Positions 26,421 to 35,520 of a stretch of 64,000 nt of DNA are shown in pieces. Location: NCBI GenBank assembly GCA_900552265.1, contig URZE01000003.1:1-64000 (forward strand), in the 5' to 3' direction. This stretch comes from an uncultured Oscillospiraceae bacterium (GTDB taxonomy: Bacteria; Bacillota; Clostridia; Oscillospirales; Acutalibacteraceae). The translations under genes were made by a program, and so were the position numbers. The notes below the pieces were generated by a model. That model saw only the letters and a list, made by a program, of their open reading frames with translations. It had not been told where the DNA came from and searched no databases. Every line of letters begins with the position of its first letter. Position 1 is the stretch's first letter.

Positions 26421-27155
26421 ATGAAAACATGTTTTAATGTGGTATCTGAAAAAATTAAAAAATTTCTTATTTTATTTAAAAAATTACTTTTCATAAGCAA
26501 AAAAGAAATTCATTACATAAACGGTCCCGAAACTCTTCCCCCACCTTTATCACGCAAAGAAGAAGCAGAAATAATGCAAAAAATATCCGAGGGAGCTCCC
26601 GAATCAGTCCGTGAACCGCTCATTACTCACAATCTTCGCCTTGTTGTTTATATAGCTAAAAAATTCGATTCTTCCGGAATTCCCATAGAAGATTTAATCT
26701 CCATCGGAACAATCGGGTTAATAAAAGCTGTAAATACTTTTTGTCCTTCCAAAAACATAAAATTGGCTACATACGCTTCAAGGTGCATAGAGAACGAAAT
26801 ACTTATGTACCTCAGAAAAACCGCTCAAATAAAAAACGAAACCTCAATTGACGAACCTCTTAACGTAGATTGGGACGGAAATGAATTACTGCTTTCCGAC
26901 ATCCTCGGCAGTGACCAAAATATAGTTATGGCACGTTTAGAACAAGAAACCGAATGTTCACTGGTAAATGAAGCTGTTAAAAATCTCGCAGAACGAGATA
27001 AAATAATTATGGAACTCAGGTTTGGTCTTTCAGGTAAAAAAGAACACACTCAAAAAGAAGTCGCTGATTTAATGGGTATATCACAGTCTTATATTTCACG
27101 TTTAGAAAAAAGAATTATAGAAAAATTGAAAAAAGATATAGAAAAAATATCTTAA
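26421..27155 (+). CDS. sigE: RNA polymerase sporulation sigma factor sigma-E
   Basis: This is the early mother-cell sigma factor. The 244-residue product has an N-terminal pro-sequence rich in Lys and hydrophobic residues (about residues 1-32), removed by SpoIIGA. Region 2 follows (NLRLVVYIAKKFDSSGIPIEDLISIGTIGLIKAVNTF), then region 3 and region 4 with the helix-turn-helix TQKEVADLMGISQSYISRLEKR. Length and pro-region match sigma-E rather than the shorter sigma-K or the forespore factors. It sits directly after spoIIGA with an AAAAGGAG ribosome site. Confidence 0.95.
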   Translation: MKTCFNVVSEKIKKFLILFKKLLFISKKEIHYINGPETLPPPLSRKEEAEIMQKISEGAPESVREPLITHNLRLVVYIAKKFDSSGIPIEDLISIGTIGLIKAVNTFCPSKNIKLATYASRCIENEILMYLRKTAQIKNETSIDEPLNVDWDGNELLLSDILGSDQNIVMARLEQETECSLVNEAVKNLAERDKIIMELRFGLSGKKEHTQKEVADLMGISQSYISRLEKRIIEKLKKDIEKIS

Positions 27156-27325
27156 CGTTAACACTACGTATAATTTTAAAAACTATACCAAAAAATAAAA
27201 TCCCTGAGTATATAATAATTTTAAAATAATCTGAAAATGCATAATAAAATTTTTATACCCTTAAATCGATCGCATAAGATGAAAAACTAAAAGTGAAAAG
27301 TATTTAAAAAATTTGAAATTTCTTG

Positions 27326-27355
27326 TTGACAAACAAATCGAACGTGTGATACAAT
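27326..27355 (+). promoter_or_regulatory. promoter of the tRNA cluster
   Basis: TTGACA (27326-27331) and TACAAT (27350-27355) are separated by 18 bp, 20 bp upstream of the first tRNA. Confidence 0.8.
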
Positions 27356-27374
27356 ACGTTATGTCAATTGAGGT

Positions 27375-27448
27375 GCGGGTGTAGTTCAATGGTAGAACTT
27401 CAGCCTTCCAAGCTGATAGCGTGGGTTCGATTCCCATCACCCGCTCCA
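27375..27448 (+). tRNA. tRNA-Gly (anticodon TCC)
   Basis: A cloverleaf with acceptor GCGGGTG/CACCCGC, anticodon loop CTTCCAA, T-loop GGTTCGATTCC and encoded CCA. It is the first of five tandem tRNAs sharing one promoter and one terminator. Confidence 0.97.
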
Positions 27449-27485
27449 ATTCGCCGGTCTGATTTGCGACGTGGTGCTGACATCT

Positions 27486-27562
27486 GCGCTAGTAGCTCAG
27501 CAGGATAGAGCAACTGCCTTCTAAGCAGTAGGTCAGGGGTTCGAATCCCTTCTGGCGCACCA
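27486..27562 (+). tRNA. tRNA-Arg (anticodon TCT)
   Basis: Acceptor GCGCTAG/CTGGCGC, anticodon stem-loop CTGCCTTCTAAGCAG, T-loop GGTTCGAATCC and encoded CCA. Confidence 0.97.
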
Positions 27563-27572
27563 TGAATATATG

Positions 27573-27649
27573 GTGGATATAGCTCAGTTGGCTAGAGCGC
27601 CAGATTGTGGCTCTGGAGGCCATCGGTTCAACTCCGATTATCCACCCCA
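27573..27649 (+). tRNA. tRNA-His (anticodon GTG)
   Basis: Acceptor GTGGATA/TATCCAC with a genomically encoded extra G at 27572 (the G-1 identity base), C discriminator, anticodon loop TTGTGGC and encoded CCA. Confidence 0.97.
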
Positions 27650-27673
27650 TTCAGTTTAATTTTAAATTTATAT

Positions 27674-27748
27674 TGGGGTGTCGCCAAGCGGTAAGGCAAT
27701 GGACTTTGACTCCATCATTCGCTGGTTCGAATCCAGCCATCCCAGCCA
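27674..27748 (+). tRNA. tRNA-Gln (anticodon TTG)
   Basis: Begins with T as tRNA-Gln usually does. Acceptor TGGGGTG/CATCCCA, anticodon loop CTTTGAC, T-loop GGTTCGAATCC and encoded CCA. Confidence 0.97.
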
Positions 27749-27772
27749 TTTTTTATTTTGTATAATTTATAA

Positions 27773-27848
27773 GAGCCATTAGCTCAGTTGGTAGAGCACC
27801 TGACTTTTAATCCGGTTGTCCGGGGTTCGAGTCCCCGATGGCTCACCA
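27773..27848 (+). tRNA. tRNA-Lys (anticodon TTT)
   Basis: Acceptor GAGCCAT/ATGGCTC, anticodon loop CTTTTAA, T-loop GGTTCGAGTCC and encoded CCA. It is the last gene of the cluster. Confidence 0.97.
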
Positions 27849-27852
27849 GTTT

Positions 27853-27879
27853 AAACCACTTGAAACAAGTGGTTTTTTT
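27853..27879 (+). terminator. terminator of the tRNA cluster
   Basis: The stem AAACCACTTG/CAAGTGGTTT with an AAA loop runs into seven T residues, 5 bases after the tRNA-Lys CCA. Confidence 0.9.
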
Positions 27880-28254
27880 ATTATTTTCATTTATATAATT
27901 GACTTCAATATGTAAGATCACGTTTTCGGTTCGACTTTCTATTACTTAACCGTAAACATAACCAAACTTATATTTTTATCTACACAAATACACACAAAAG
28001 TATCATATACATAATATTTAAAAGTTTGAATAATCAATTTTTTGAATTACATGCATGTGCTGTATTTAAATCACGCAATTCATACTCAAAGCCTAACACT
28101 ATACTTCCATATTCAATAAAAAATAAAATTAAACATGTTTAAATTCTCCGATATACACTGTCGAATAAATACGATAGATAAGACGTTTCTACAATTATTT
28201 GACCATTTAAGGTGCTTCAAATTCAGACGTATAATATAATACATTTTTTAATAT
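27880..28254. other. intergenic gap, no gene seen
   Basis: AT-rich spacer between the tRNA terminator and the convergent amidase gene. I see no ORF with a ribosome site and no structured RNA. Confidence 0.5.
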
Positions 28255-28290
28255 AAAAAATATGAGCGATTTTTTATAAAAACACTCATA
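28255..28290 (-). terminator. terminator of the amidase gene
   Basis: On the minus strand the stem TATGAGTG/CGCTCATA with a 14-base loop is followed by six T residues, about 27 bp after the stop codon. Confidence 0.65.
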
Positions 28291-28316
28291 CTTCTTAAAT
28301 ATATCTATTTAACTTA

Positions 28317-29285
28317 TTAGCTTCGACATTTTTTACATAACTCATCTACTTTGTTAGATTTGTTAGTTTTTTCACACAGCTTACCAGGTTCGCTAACCTT
28401 TTTATGTAATGCACTCACTTCATTAGAATCGTTGGTATTTTCACACAGTTTTTCAGGTTCGCTGACTTTTTTATGTAATGCACTTACTTCATTAGAATCA
28501 TTGGTCTTTTCACACAGTTTTTCAGGTTCGTTAATTTTTTTATTTAATTCACTTGCTTTAATTGACTCTTTAATTTTTTCACATACCTTGTCAGTCTCTT
28601 TAATTTTTTTACCCAACTCATCTAATTTATTTGATTCATCTTTCATCAACTTAGCTACACACTTACGGAAATCGTCCATATTTTTTCCCCAATGAATCCA
28701 CCAGTGCTCAGGATCGAGGTGACGTGAGGTAATACCTCTTTTACCTCCTTCGGCATGACTAATAACATCTTTCTCCGGATCTAATTTATAAATTTTACAC
28801 AACGTCGCAGTTAAAAGAACCATATTATCCCAACGACGTTTAAAATCTTCCTTGGCCTCTTCACTGGTAAAATCGCTCTTATCTTTTATTATTTCTGTCT
28901 TATCGGAATTATACACTATGTTTTTCGGCTCACACATTTCTATTCCAATACAATTATTGTTACAAGAACCTCCACAGTGCCAACCTCTTTGATCTGATGC
29001 TAAAGTCTGAACCATATCATAACGGCCCATAAAAAAATGAACACCCTTAAGTACACCACTTTTATTCCAACGTTCCTTCCAACCTTGTGGTTCAACACCC
29101 GGACACGCAGTTGAGTGTATAACTATTCCCTCGACTGAAATTTTTCTTTCTTCAATAAAGCAGTCACTCTTATCAAATATACACCTCACATACTCACAAT
29201 CACATGCAAGAAACGAATTCGTCGAAGAAACAGCAACACCTGCCGCTAATAAAAAAGCCAAAAATCTTGAAACCTTTTTAATCAC
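28317..29285 (-). CDS. secreted N-acetylmuramoyl-L-alanine amidase with repeat tail
   Basis: This is a peptidoglycan hydrolase of the Amidase_2/PGRP fold, cutting the lactyl-amide bond between muramic acid and the stem peptide. The 322-residue product starts with a signal peptide (KK, then a hydrophobic stretch at about 7-25). The catalytic domain spans about residues 50-205. It has zinc-ligand candidates in GIVIHSTACPG, a substrate groove segment HFFMGRYDMVQTLASDQRGWHCGG, IGIEMCEP, and HLDPEHWW. Residues 217-319 are four and a half 23-residue repeats, each with a Cys, of the type SNEVSALHKKVSEPEKLC. These are probably helical and could pack, cross-link or bind the wall. GTG start after AAAGGTGA. 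It has its own promoter and terminator. Confidence 0.88.
   Translation of the reverse strand: MIKKVSRFLAFLLAAGVAVSSTNSFLACDCEYVRCIFDKSDCFIEERKISVEGIVIHSTACPGVEPQGWKERWNKSGVLKGVHFFMGRYDMVQTLASDQRGWHCGGSCNNNCIGIEMCEPKNIVYNSDKTEIIKDKSDFTSEEAKEDFKRRWDNMVLLTATLCKIYKLDPEKDVISHAEGGKRGITSRHLDPEHWWIHWGKNMDDFRKCVAKLMKDESNKLDELGKKIKETDKVCEKIKESIKASELNKKINEPEKLCEKTNDSNEVSALHKKVSEPEKLCENTNDSNEVSALHKKVSEPGKLCEKTNKSNKVDELCKKCRS
28324..28637 (-). repeat. tandem 69-bp coding repeats in the amidase tail
   Basis: Four full and one partial unit of 23 codons. The two central units are almost identical at DNA level, the outer ones diverged, which is the usual pattern of expansion from the middle. Each full unit carries one cysteine in K(L/V)CE. 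Confidence 0.85.
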
Positions 29286-29318
29286 TTAAAATCACCTTTC
29301 TATAAAAATCCTAATATT

Positions 29319-29347
29319 ATTTTAGTTCAAAGCCATATTACTGTCAA
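29319..29347 (-). promoter_or_regulatory. amidase promoter
   Basis: Minus-strand TTGACA (29342-29347), 17 bp, then TAAAAT (29319-29324), about 34 bp before the GTG start. Confidence 0.7.
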
Positions 29348-29356
29348 TATTCTTAC

Positions 29357-29390
29357 AAAAAATCCCCGCTATACCAAACGTAAAGCGGAG
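29357..29390 (-). terminator. secA terminator
   Basis: On the minus strand the stem CTCCGCT/AGCGGGG with a 13-base loop is followed by ATTTTTT, about 28 bp after the secA stop. It runs directly into the amidase promoter. Confidence 0.75.
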
Positions 29391-29417
29391 AAAATTTTAT
29401 ACCTATTAAATTTTTAA

Positions 29418-32030
29418 TTATTTCGGAAATTCTAATATTCTCGGTGGGCGGTTATCTATACTCAACTTAAAGCACAGAAGCATCTTGACTGTATTTTCTC
29501 TGATTGCGTCAATCATAGCATCAAACATATCAAAGCCTTCCACACGATACTCAACAACCGGATCTCTCTGACCGTAAGCACGAAGATTAATTCCTCTTTT
29601 AAGTTCTTCCATTGCGTCTATGTGATCCATCCACTGCTCATCAACATTGGAAAGAAGTATAACTCTTTCAAGTTCTCTTGTTGAGGATTTTCCAAGAATC
29701 TCTTCATGTTTGGAATAAATTTCGTGGCAACGATTAATTATAAAGTTTTCAACTTCTTCGGCAGTCATACCAAGAGAATCTACTGAAGTGCAAGACAAAT
29801 CTTCAGGAGTAAGCACCCATCCCATGTAATAACTTTTAAGTCCTTCCAAATTCCAGTTTTCGAGCGGAATATCTTTCGAGATATATCTTGAAACAACTTT
29901 CTTAACTGTATCGTCAATCATACTTTGAATCTGTTCACTTAAATCTTCACCGTCGAGAACTTTATTGCGTTGATCGTAAATAATTTCACGTTGACGGTTA
30001 AGCACATCGTCGTATTGAAGAACGTTTTTACGAATAGCAAAGTTTCTTCCTTCTATTTTGCGCTGTGCCGACTCAATCGAACGAGTTAACATTTTTGCTT
30101 CTAACGGAACATCTTCTTCAACATTAAGTCGTCCCATCCATGCTTGAAGCCTATCTCCTCCGAAAAGTCTCATCAGATCGTCTTCCAAAGATAAATAAAA
30201 CCTACTTTTTCCCGGATCTCCCTGACGTCCGGCACGTCCTCTGAGCTGATTATCTATTCTACGTGTTTCCGCACGTTCGGTTCCAATTACATAAAGTCCG
30301 CCGCACTTCCTTACTTCTTCGGCTTCACCTTTTATTTCCTCTTTGAATTTATCATAAAATTCATTATATTTCTTCCTGGCTTCAAGAATTTTTTCATCTT
30401 CTGTTTCAGAAAATCCTGTGGCTTCGGAAATAACGTCATCCGAATATCCCAGTTTTTTAAGCTCTGCGACAGCCATATACTCTGCATTACCACCAAGTTT
30501 TATATCGGTGCCACGTCCGGCCATGTTGGTCGCTATTGTAATTGCACCTTTTTTACCTGCTTGTGCTATAATTTGAGCTTCTCTTTCATGGTATTTCGCA
30601 TTAAGTACCTCATGCTTTATACCCTTCGCATCTAACATCACACTCAAAAGTTCGGATTTTTCTATCGAAGTGGTTCCCACAAGAACAGGTTGACCTTTTT
30701 TATGGCTTTCTATGATATCTTCAACGATTGCCTTATATTTTGCTTTTTGTGTTTTATAAACAACATCAGGAAGATCTTGTCTTATTACCGGTTTATTAGT
30801 CGGGACTTCCACTATATCAAGTTTGTAAATTTCACGGAATTCTTCCTGCTCGGTCATGACTGTACCGCTCATTCCTGAAAGTTTTGTATAAAGCCTGAAA
30901 TAGTTTTGGAAAGTTATTGACGCAAGAGTTTTTGATTCTTTTTCGATTTTTACATTTTCTTTCGCTTCCAGAGCCTGGTGAAGTCCTTCATTATATCTTC
31001 TTCCATACATAATTCTTCCGGTAAACTCGTCTACTATAAGGACTTCTCCGTCTCTTACAACGTAATCTATGTCACGCTGCATAACACCATTAGCTTTTAT
31101 GGCTTGGTTTATATGATGTTGAATAGTTATATGTTCGGGATCGGTAAGATTTTCTATATTGAAATATTTTTCAGCTTTCTCCACCCCGGATTTTGTAAGA
31201 GATGCAGTTTTTGCCTTTTCATCAACTACATAATCATAGTCATTAAACAGTTCTTCGTTATCTTCTTTAGCGTTTATCTCCGCTACTTTTAACATTTTTA
31301 GTGTTTTCGCAAAGTTATCCGCAATAGTATAAAGTTCAGTCGATTTATCGCCCTCACCCGAAATTATAAGAGGTGTTCTCGCTTCGTCGATCAAAATGGA
31401 ATCCACTTCGTCAACTATCGCAAAATTATGCCCTCTTTGAACCCTTGAAGCTCTATTGGTTACCATGTTATCACGCAGATAATCAAATCCAAACTCGTTA
31501 TTGGTTCCGTAAGTTATATCTGCGGCATAAGCTCTGGCTCTTTGTGCTTTTCCGTATTCATTTATTATAAGACCGGTCTCAAGACCTAAAAATCTGTAAA
31601 GCTTGCCCATTTGTTCGGAGTCACGCTTAGCAAGATAGTCGTTTACCGTTACTACATGAACTCCTTTACCCGTAAGAGCGTTAAGATAAGCAGGCAAAGT
31701 TTCCACGAGAGTTTTTCCTTCTCCGGTAGCCATTTCGCTTATTCTTCCCTGATGAAGAATTATTCCACCTATAATCTGTACCGGGAAATGACGCATACCC
31801 AAAACTCTATCCGAAGCTTCTCTGCACACCGCAAATGCATCAGGTAAAATATCATCGAGAGTTTCACCGTTTTTCAAACGCTCTTTCAGAACAATAGTTT
31901 GCGACGCAAGTTCTTCGTCAGACATATTAAGGTACTTCTTTTCCAAATTCAAAACTGCATCACATATGGGTCTGATGCGTTTAAGTTCACGTTTGCTGTA
32001 GTTTCCGAATAATAAATTTAAAAAACTCAT
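29418..32030 (-). CDS. secA: preprotein translocase ATPase SecA
   Basis: This motor drives unfolded preproteins through the SecYEG channel. The 870-residue product has Walker A MATGEGKTLVETL (about residue 104), DYLAKRDSEQMG, the DEVDSILIDEARTPLIISG motif at Walker B, the preprotein-crosslinking region, and motif VI GRAGRQGDPGKSRFYLSLEDDLMRLF. The helical scaffold and wing domains follow. The protein ends RPPRILEFPK and lacks the usual C-terminal cysteine-rich zinc tail that binds SecB or lipids. The ATG follows AGAGGTGGTTGT-type sequence. The gene has its own terminator. Confidence 0.97.
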   Translation of the reverse strand: MSFLNLLFGNYSKRELKRIRPICDAVLNLEKKYLNMSDEELASQTIVLKERLKNGETLDDILPDAFAVCREASDRVLGMRHFPVQIIGGIILHQGRISEMATGEGKTLVETLPAYLNALTGKGVHVVTVNDYLAKRDSEQMGKLYRFLGLETGLIINEYGKAQRARAYAADITYGTNNEFGFDYLRDNMVTNRASRVQRGHNFAIVDEVDSILIDEARTPLIISGEGDKSTELYTIADNFAKTLKMLKVAEINAKEDNEELFNDYDYVVDEKAKTASLTKSGVEKAEKYFNIENLTDPEHITIQHHINQAIKANGVMQRDIDYVVRDGEVLIVDEFTGRIMYGRRYNEGLHQALEAKENVKIEKESKTLASITFQNYFRLYTKLSGMSGTVMTEQEEFREIYKLDIVEVPTNKPVIRQDLPDVVYKTQKAKYKAIVEDIIESHKKGQPVLVGTTSIEKSELLSVMLDAKGIKHEVLNAKYHEREAQIIAQAGKKGAITIATNMAGRGTDIKLGGNAEYMAVAELKKLGYSDDVISEATGFSETEDEKILEARKKYNEFYDKFKEEIKGEAEEVRKCGGLYVIGTERAETRRIDNQLRGRAGRQGDPGKSRFYLSLEDDLMRLFGGDRLQAWMGRLNVEEDVPLEAKMLTRSIESAQRKIEGRNFAIRKNVLQYDDVLNRQREIIYDQRNKVLDGEDLSEQIQSMIDDTVKKVVSRYISKDIPLENWNLEGLKSYYMGWVLTPEDLSCTSVDSLGMTAEEVENFIINRCHEIYSKHEEILGKSSTRELERVILLSNVDEQWMDHIDAMEELKRGINLRAYGQRDPVVEYRVEGFDMFDAMIDAIRENTVKMLLCFKLSIDNRPPRILEFPK

Positions 32031-32318
32031 ACAACCACCTCTTATGGTATTAATTAAAATAATAAATTTCGAATCAGGTACAAATCTTAACGGCTAAAAC
32101 CATTGTATTTCAAAATAATAAAAAAATCTACCAAAAACATTAAAATTTCCTGACATTTTAAATTCAAAACTTTTGTTTAAAGGATTATATCACATTCTTT
32201 GGTGAAAATCATCAAATTTTTCAAAAAATATTTAAATTTTATAATTAAATTTTTGTTAAACAATAAACTATAATATTTGTATGACACTACTTAATAACAA
32301 ACTAAAGGAGAATTTACT

Positions 32319-32822
32319 ATGAAAAATTTTGAAAAAATATTCGGTCTTATGCAAACCTCATTCCCTGAAAACGAATTCAGAACTTTCGAAAATCAAAAAA
32401 ATTTGCTTAAAAATCCACACTACAAAATAATAACCAAAGAAAACGAAAAGAATGATATTATTGCATTTCTGGCTTTTTGGTCGTTTGAAAATTTCAATTT
32501 CATAGAACATCTTGCCGTAGACCCTTCTTGCAGAGGTAAAGGAACAGGGACAAAAATTGTATCTGATTTTATAAAGGAAAACTCATCAAAACCAATTATC
32601 CTTGAAATCGAGCCTCCAACAGACGAAATCAGCATTAAAAGACTTAAATTTTACGAAAAACTTGGATTTAAACTGAATAATTATGAATATTTTCAGATTC
32701 CTCTCAGAGAAAATCAAACACCGTTCAAACTCAACTTAATGAGTTATCCTGAAAAATTAACTCCTGAAGAATTTGAAAATATAAAAAATAAAATACACTC
32801 CAAAGCGTACAGGGCCAACTAA
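32319..32822 (+). CDS. GNAT-family N-acetyltransferase
   Basis: This transfers an acetyl group from acetyl-CoA to an unidentified substrate. The 167-residue product has the GNAT fold. The beta4 strand IEHLAVDPSCRGKGTGTKIV contains the acetyl-CoA pyrophosphate loop (R-G-K-G-x-G), and the C-terminal IKRLKFYEKLGFKLN is the usual motif B. The N-terminal third is diverged, so the substrate cannot be guessed. The ATG has a good AAGGAG site. It is a single gene, convergent with gpsA. Confidence 0.88.
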   Translation: MKNFEKIFGLMQTSFPENEFRTFENQKNLLKNPHYKIITKENEKNDIIAFLAFWSFENFNFIEHLAVDPSCRGKGTGTKIVSDFIKENSSKPIILEIEPPTDEISIKRLKFYEKLGFKLNNYEYFQIPLRENQTPFKLNLMSYPEKLTPEEFENIKNKIHSKAYRAN

Positions 32823-32846
32823 CTCGATATTACTGCTATGTAATAT

Positions 32847-33812
32847 TTAAAACTCTTTCTTTATGCTTCTTAAAAATAATTCGGAAATGGCTTTTTGAGG
32901 TACAATCTTAGCTGTTACCGAGTTATATACCGCTCGACAAATCGGTAATTCTACTCCGTATTTTTCCCCGAGATTCACCATAGCATGAGATGTTGCCACA
33001 CCTTCGGCCAATTTATCATAAGGTTTCCCGGTTACAAGCAATTCACCGAATTTTCTGTTATTGCTGTGAGAAGAAAAAAGAGTTGCCTGATAATCTCCCA
33101 AATGCGCCAAACCATAAGCCGACATTTCACTGCCTCCCATGGCTTTAATAAGTCTTGCAACTTCACGTGTGCCTCTTGACATAAGAGCCCCTTTAAGCGA
33201 CTCATAACTCATTCCATCGAGTATACCCGCAGCTATTCCCATAACGTTTTTTGCTGCAGCACCTATCTCGCTTCCTATCATATCAACTCCGTAATAAAAC
33301 CTTATAAGTGAACTTGAAAACTGTTCAACAAGAAAATTTTTAACATCGTCACTTGAAGAATCAATTACCATGCAATTGGGAATTCCTCTTGCAAAATCCT
33401 GAACATGTCCCGGTCCTACCCAAACCGCCACCTGAGTACTTTCTCCCAAACACTCTTTAACCACTTCGGAGAGGCGTTTTCCGGTATTCTCTTCAATTCC
33501 TTTCATACATAAAACAAAAATTTTATCTTTTAAATCCACTCCACAAAATTTTATGCTTTCAGCTAAATCACGCAGTGCTTGAGCACTTATCGACACAATT
33601 AAAATATTTGATGATTCTAAACAATCTTTCAAATCATCCGTAATCGATATGCTTTCCGGAAAACTCAAATATGAATTGCGTCGAAAAGTCTTTATTTCGG
33701 TCAAATGAGTTGAACCTTTTCTTCCCCACATCTTTACTCCATGACCGATTTTATCAAGATACCACGCTATAAAAGAACCCCATCTTCCACATCCCAAAAC
33801 AGATATTTTCAA
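32847..33812 (-). CDS. gpsA: glycerol-3-phosphate dehydrogenase [NAD(P)+]
   Basis: The enzyme reduces dihydroxyacetone phosphate to sn-glycerol 3-phosphate for phospholipid synthesis. The 321-residue product has an N-terminal Rossmann fold (SVLGCGRWGSFIAW), the VWVGPGHVQDFARG segment, the catalytic lysine region GAAAKNVMGIAAGILDG (about residue 188) and C-terminal AYGLAHLGDYQATLFSSHSNNRKFGE. All are diagnostic of GpsA. It is monocistronic here. gpsA often follows plsY or der in Firmicutes, but neither is present. Confidence 0.95.
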   Translation of the reverse strand: MKISVLGCGRWGSFIAWYLDKIGHGVKMWGRKGSTHLTEIKTFRRNSYLSFPESISITDDLKDCLESSNILIVSISAQALRDLAESIKFCGVDLKDKIFVLCMKGIEENTGKRLSEVVKECLGESTQVAVWVGPGHVQDFARGIPNCMVIDSSSDDVKNFLVEQFSSSLIRFYYGVDMIGSEIGAAAKNVMGIAAGILDGMSYESLKGALMSRGTREVARLIKAMGGSEMSAYGLAHLGDYQATLFSSHSNNRKFGELLVTGKPYDKLAEGVATSHAMVNLGEKYGVELPICRAVYNSVTAKIVPQKAISELFLRSIKKEF

Positions 33813-34274
33813 TTTAATCCCTCTTTCCGAATTAAATACATTTTGAAATAATTATACTTAACACTTCAAAAACAGTAAATATACAAATCGAAGTACCCTA
33901 TTTAATCCAAAATTATTACTTTCAAACACCAAATAAGGAATTATATTCCAAAATCTAAAAAATTTCATACTTTTTCTTACCTAAAATTGTAAATAAAACA
34001 CTTTTAAATAATTTTATTCAATTATTAAAAACTTTTACAACAAAATATATTGTCATTTTAAACTTTAGCTTTTATGTTTGATTTAAATATATTTATTACA
34101 TTATTTTATTTTTTTTATTAGTTTTATCACAACATTATCGTAATATAAAATAATTTGTTGATTTTAAGTTGAATTAATCTTAAAATAGTTATTATTTAGA
34201 CGATTATATATCGAAAATAATAAAAGTCTTTATAAATGTTATCAACAATCGGTTTTTCGAAATTTTTATTGCGT
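33813..34274. other. intergenic gap upstream of ftsZ, no gene seen
   Basis: Very AT-rich sequence between divergent gpsA and ftsZ. I see no ORF with a ribosome site. It could carry additional upstream promoters of ftsZ, but none matches well. Confidence 0.5.
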
Positions 34275-34303
34275 TTGAAAACTTTACCGTGATGTGATAT
34301 GAT
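34275..34303 (+). promoter_or_regulatory. ftsZ promoter
   Basis: TTGAAA (34275-34280), exactly 17 bp, then TATGAT (34298-34303), about 80 bp upstream of the start codon. Confidence 0.75.
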
Positions 34304-34384
34304 TAGGATATTATAAGAAGAATTTACATTTCCGGTTGTGACCTAACATACATACAAACGAATATATCAGGAGGAATTAGGTTT

Positions 34385-35476
34385 ATGAGTTTCGAGTTTG
34401 ACAATGATGCCGAAGAAACAGTACAGATAAAAGTAATAGGTGTTGGCGGAGGCGGAGGCAATGCCGTTAACCGTATGGTTGATTCAGGAGTAAAATGCGT
34501 TGAATTTATATGCATAAACACCGACAGACAAGCTCTGTTGCGCTCCAAAGCAACTCATAAAATTCAAATCGGAGAAAAAATTACGAGAGGAAAAGGTGCC
34601 GGCTCTAAACCTGAGATAGGTCAAAGAGCAGCGGAAGAAAGTCGTGACGAAATAATAGCAGCTATTAAAGGCGCCGATATGGTATTTATTACTGCCGGAA
34701 TGGGCGGTGGAACCGGAACGGGTGCTGCTCCGGTAGTAGCTCAGATAGCAAGAGAAATGGGTATATTAACAATCGGAATCGTAACCAAGCCTTTCGCTTT
34801 TGAAGGTCAGAAAAGAATGGAACAAGCTGAAAATGGCGTAACTTTACTAAGAGAACAAGTCGATTCTTTGGTGGTTATACCTAATGAAAGACTCAAACTT
34901 GCAAGTCAACAGAGAATAACACTAATGAATGCATTTATAGTAGCTGACGATGTTCTAAGACAAGGTGTACAAAGTATCTCCGACCTTATTTTGTTACCGG
35001 GTCTTGTAAATCTTGACTTTGCAGACGTTACCTCAATAATGAAAGATGCAGGGTATGCTCATATGGGTGTGGGTCGTGCTTCCGGAAAAGATAAAGCCGA
35101 AGTTGCCGCAAACATGGCTATATCCAGTCCGCTCCTCGAAACAGCAATAAACGGTGCAAAAGGTGTAATCATAAATGTAACTGCTTCACCGGACATTGGA
35201 CTTGACGAAATTGAAACTGCTTCTTCACTGATTGCAAAACAAGCTGATAAGAATGCAAACATAATTTGGGGTGCTGCGTTTGATGAAACCATGGATGATG
35301 AAATCAGCGTAACGGTCATAGCAACCGGATTTTCAAAACGTGAATCTGAATTTCCTATTCCCAAATCTCACAAAATTCAAGAAAACGTAAAAAGTTTTTC
35401 TTCCGATGAATCTTCCAAAGACAGTAACGATGATGACAGTTTTTATGATATAATGTCGATATTTAAAAACAGATAA
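34385..35476 (+). CDS. ftsZ: cell division protein FtsZ
   Basis: This tubulin-like GTPase forms the division ring, and in sporulating cells the asymmetric septum. The 363-residue product has VIGVGGGGGNAVNRM at the N-terminus, the tubulin signature GMGGGTGTGAAP (about residues 106-117), the T7 loop NLDFADV and the C-terminal sheet domain. A charged, Ser/Asp-rich linker leads to a short C-terminal peptide DSFYDIMSIFKNR. That peptide is more divergent than the usual D-(I/V)-P-x-(F/W)-(I/L) anchor that binds FtsA or SepF. It stands alone, without ftsA, with an AGGAGG site 10 bases upstream and its own terminator. Confidence 0.97.
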   Translation: MSFEFDNDAEETVQIKVIGVGGGGGNAVNRMVDSGVKCVEFICINTDRQALLRSKATHKIQIGEKITRGKGAGSKPEIGQRAAEESRDEIIAAIKGADMVFITAGMGGGTGTGAAPVVAQIAREMGILTIGIVTKPFAFEGQKRMEQAENGVTLLREQVDSLVVIPNERLKLASQQRITLMNAFIVADDVLRQGVQSISDLILLPGLVNLDFADVTSIMKDAGYAHMGVGRASGKDKAEVAANMAISSPLLETAINGAKGVIINVTASPDIGLDEIETASSLIAKQADKNANIIWGAAFDETMDDEISVTVIATGFSKRESEFPIPKSHKIQENVKSFSSDESSKDSNDDDSFYDIMSIFKNR

Positions 35477-35491
35477 ATCTTTATGACAATT

Positions 35492-35520
35492 CTCCCATCC
35501 GATTTTTGGTGGGAGTTTTT
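35492..35520 (+). terminator. ftsZ terminator
   Basis: The stem CTCCCATC/GGTGGGAG with an 8-base loop is followed by TTTTT, 16 bp after the stop codon. Confidence 0.85.

Noticed and set aside
27261..27449. Minus-strand 62-codon frame over tRNA-Gly
   Set aside because: It reads through the complement of the tRNA, a common false protein call in databases.
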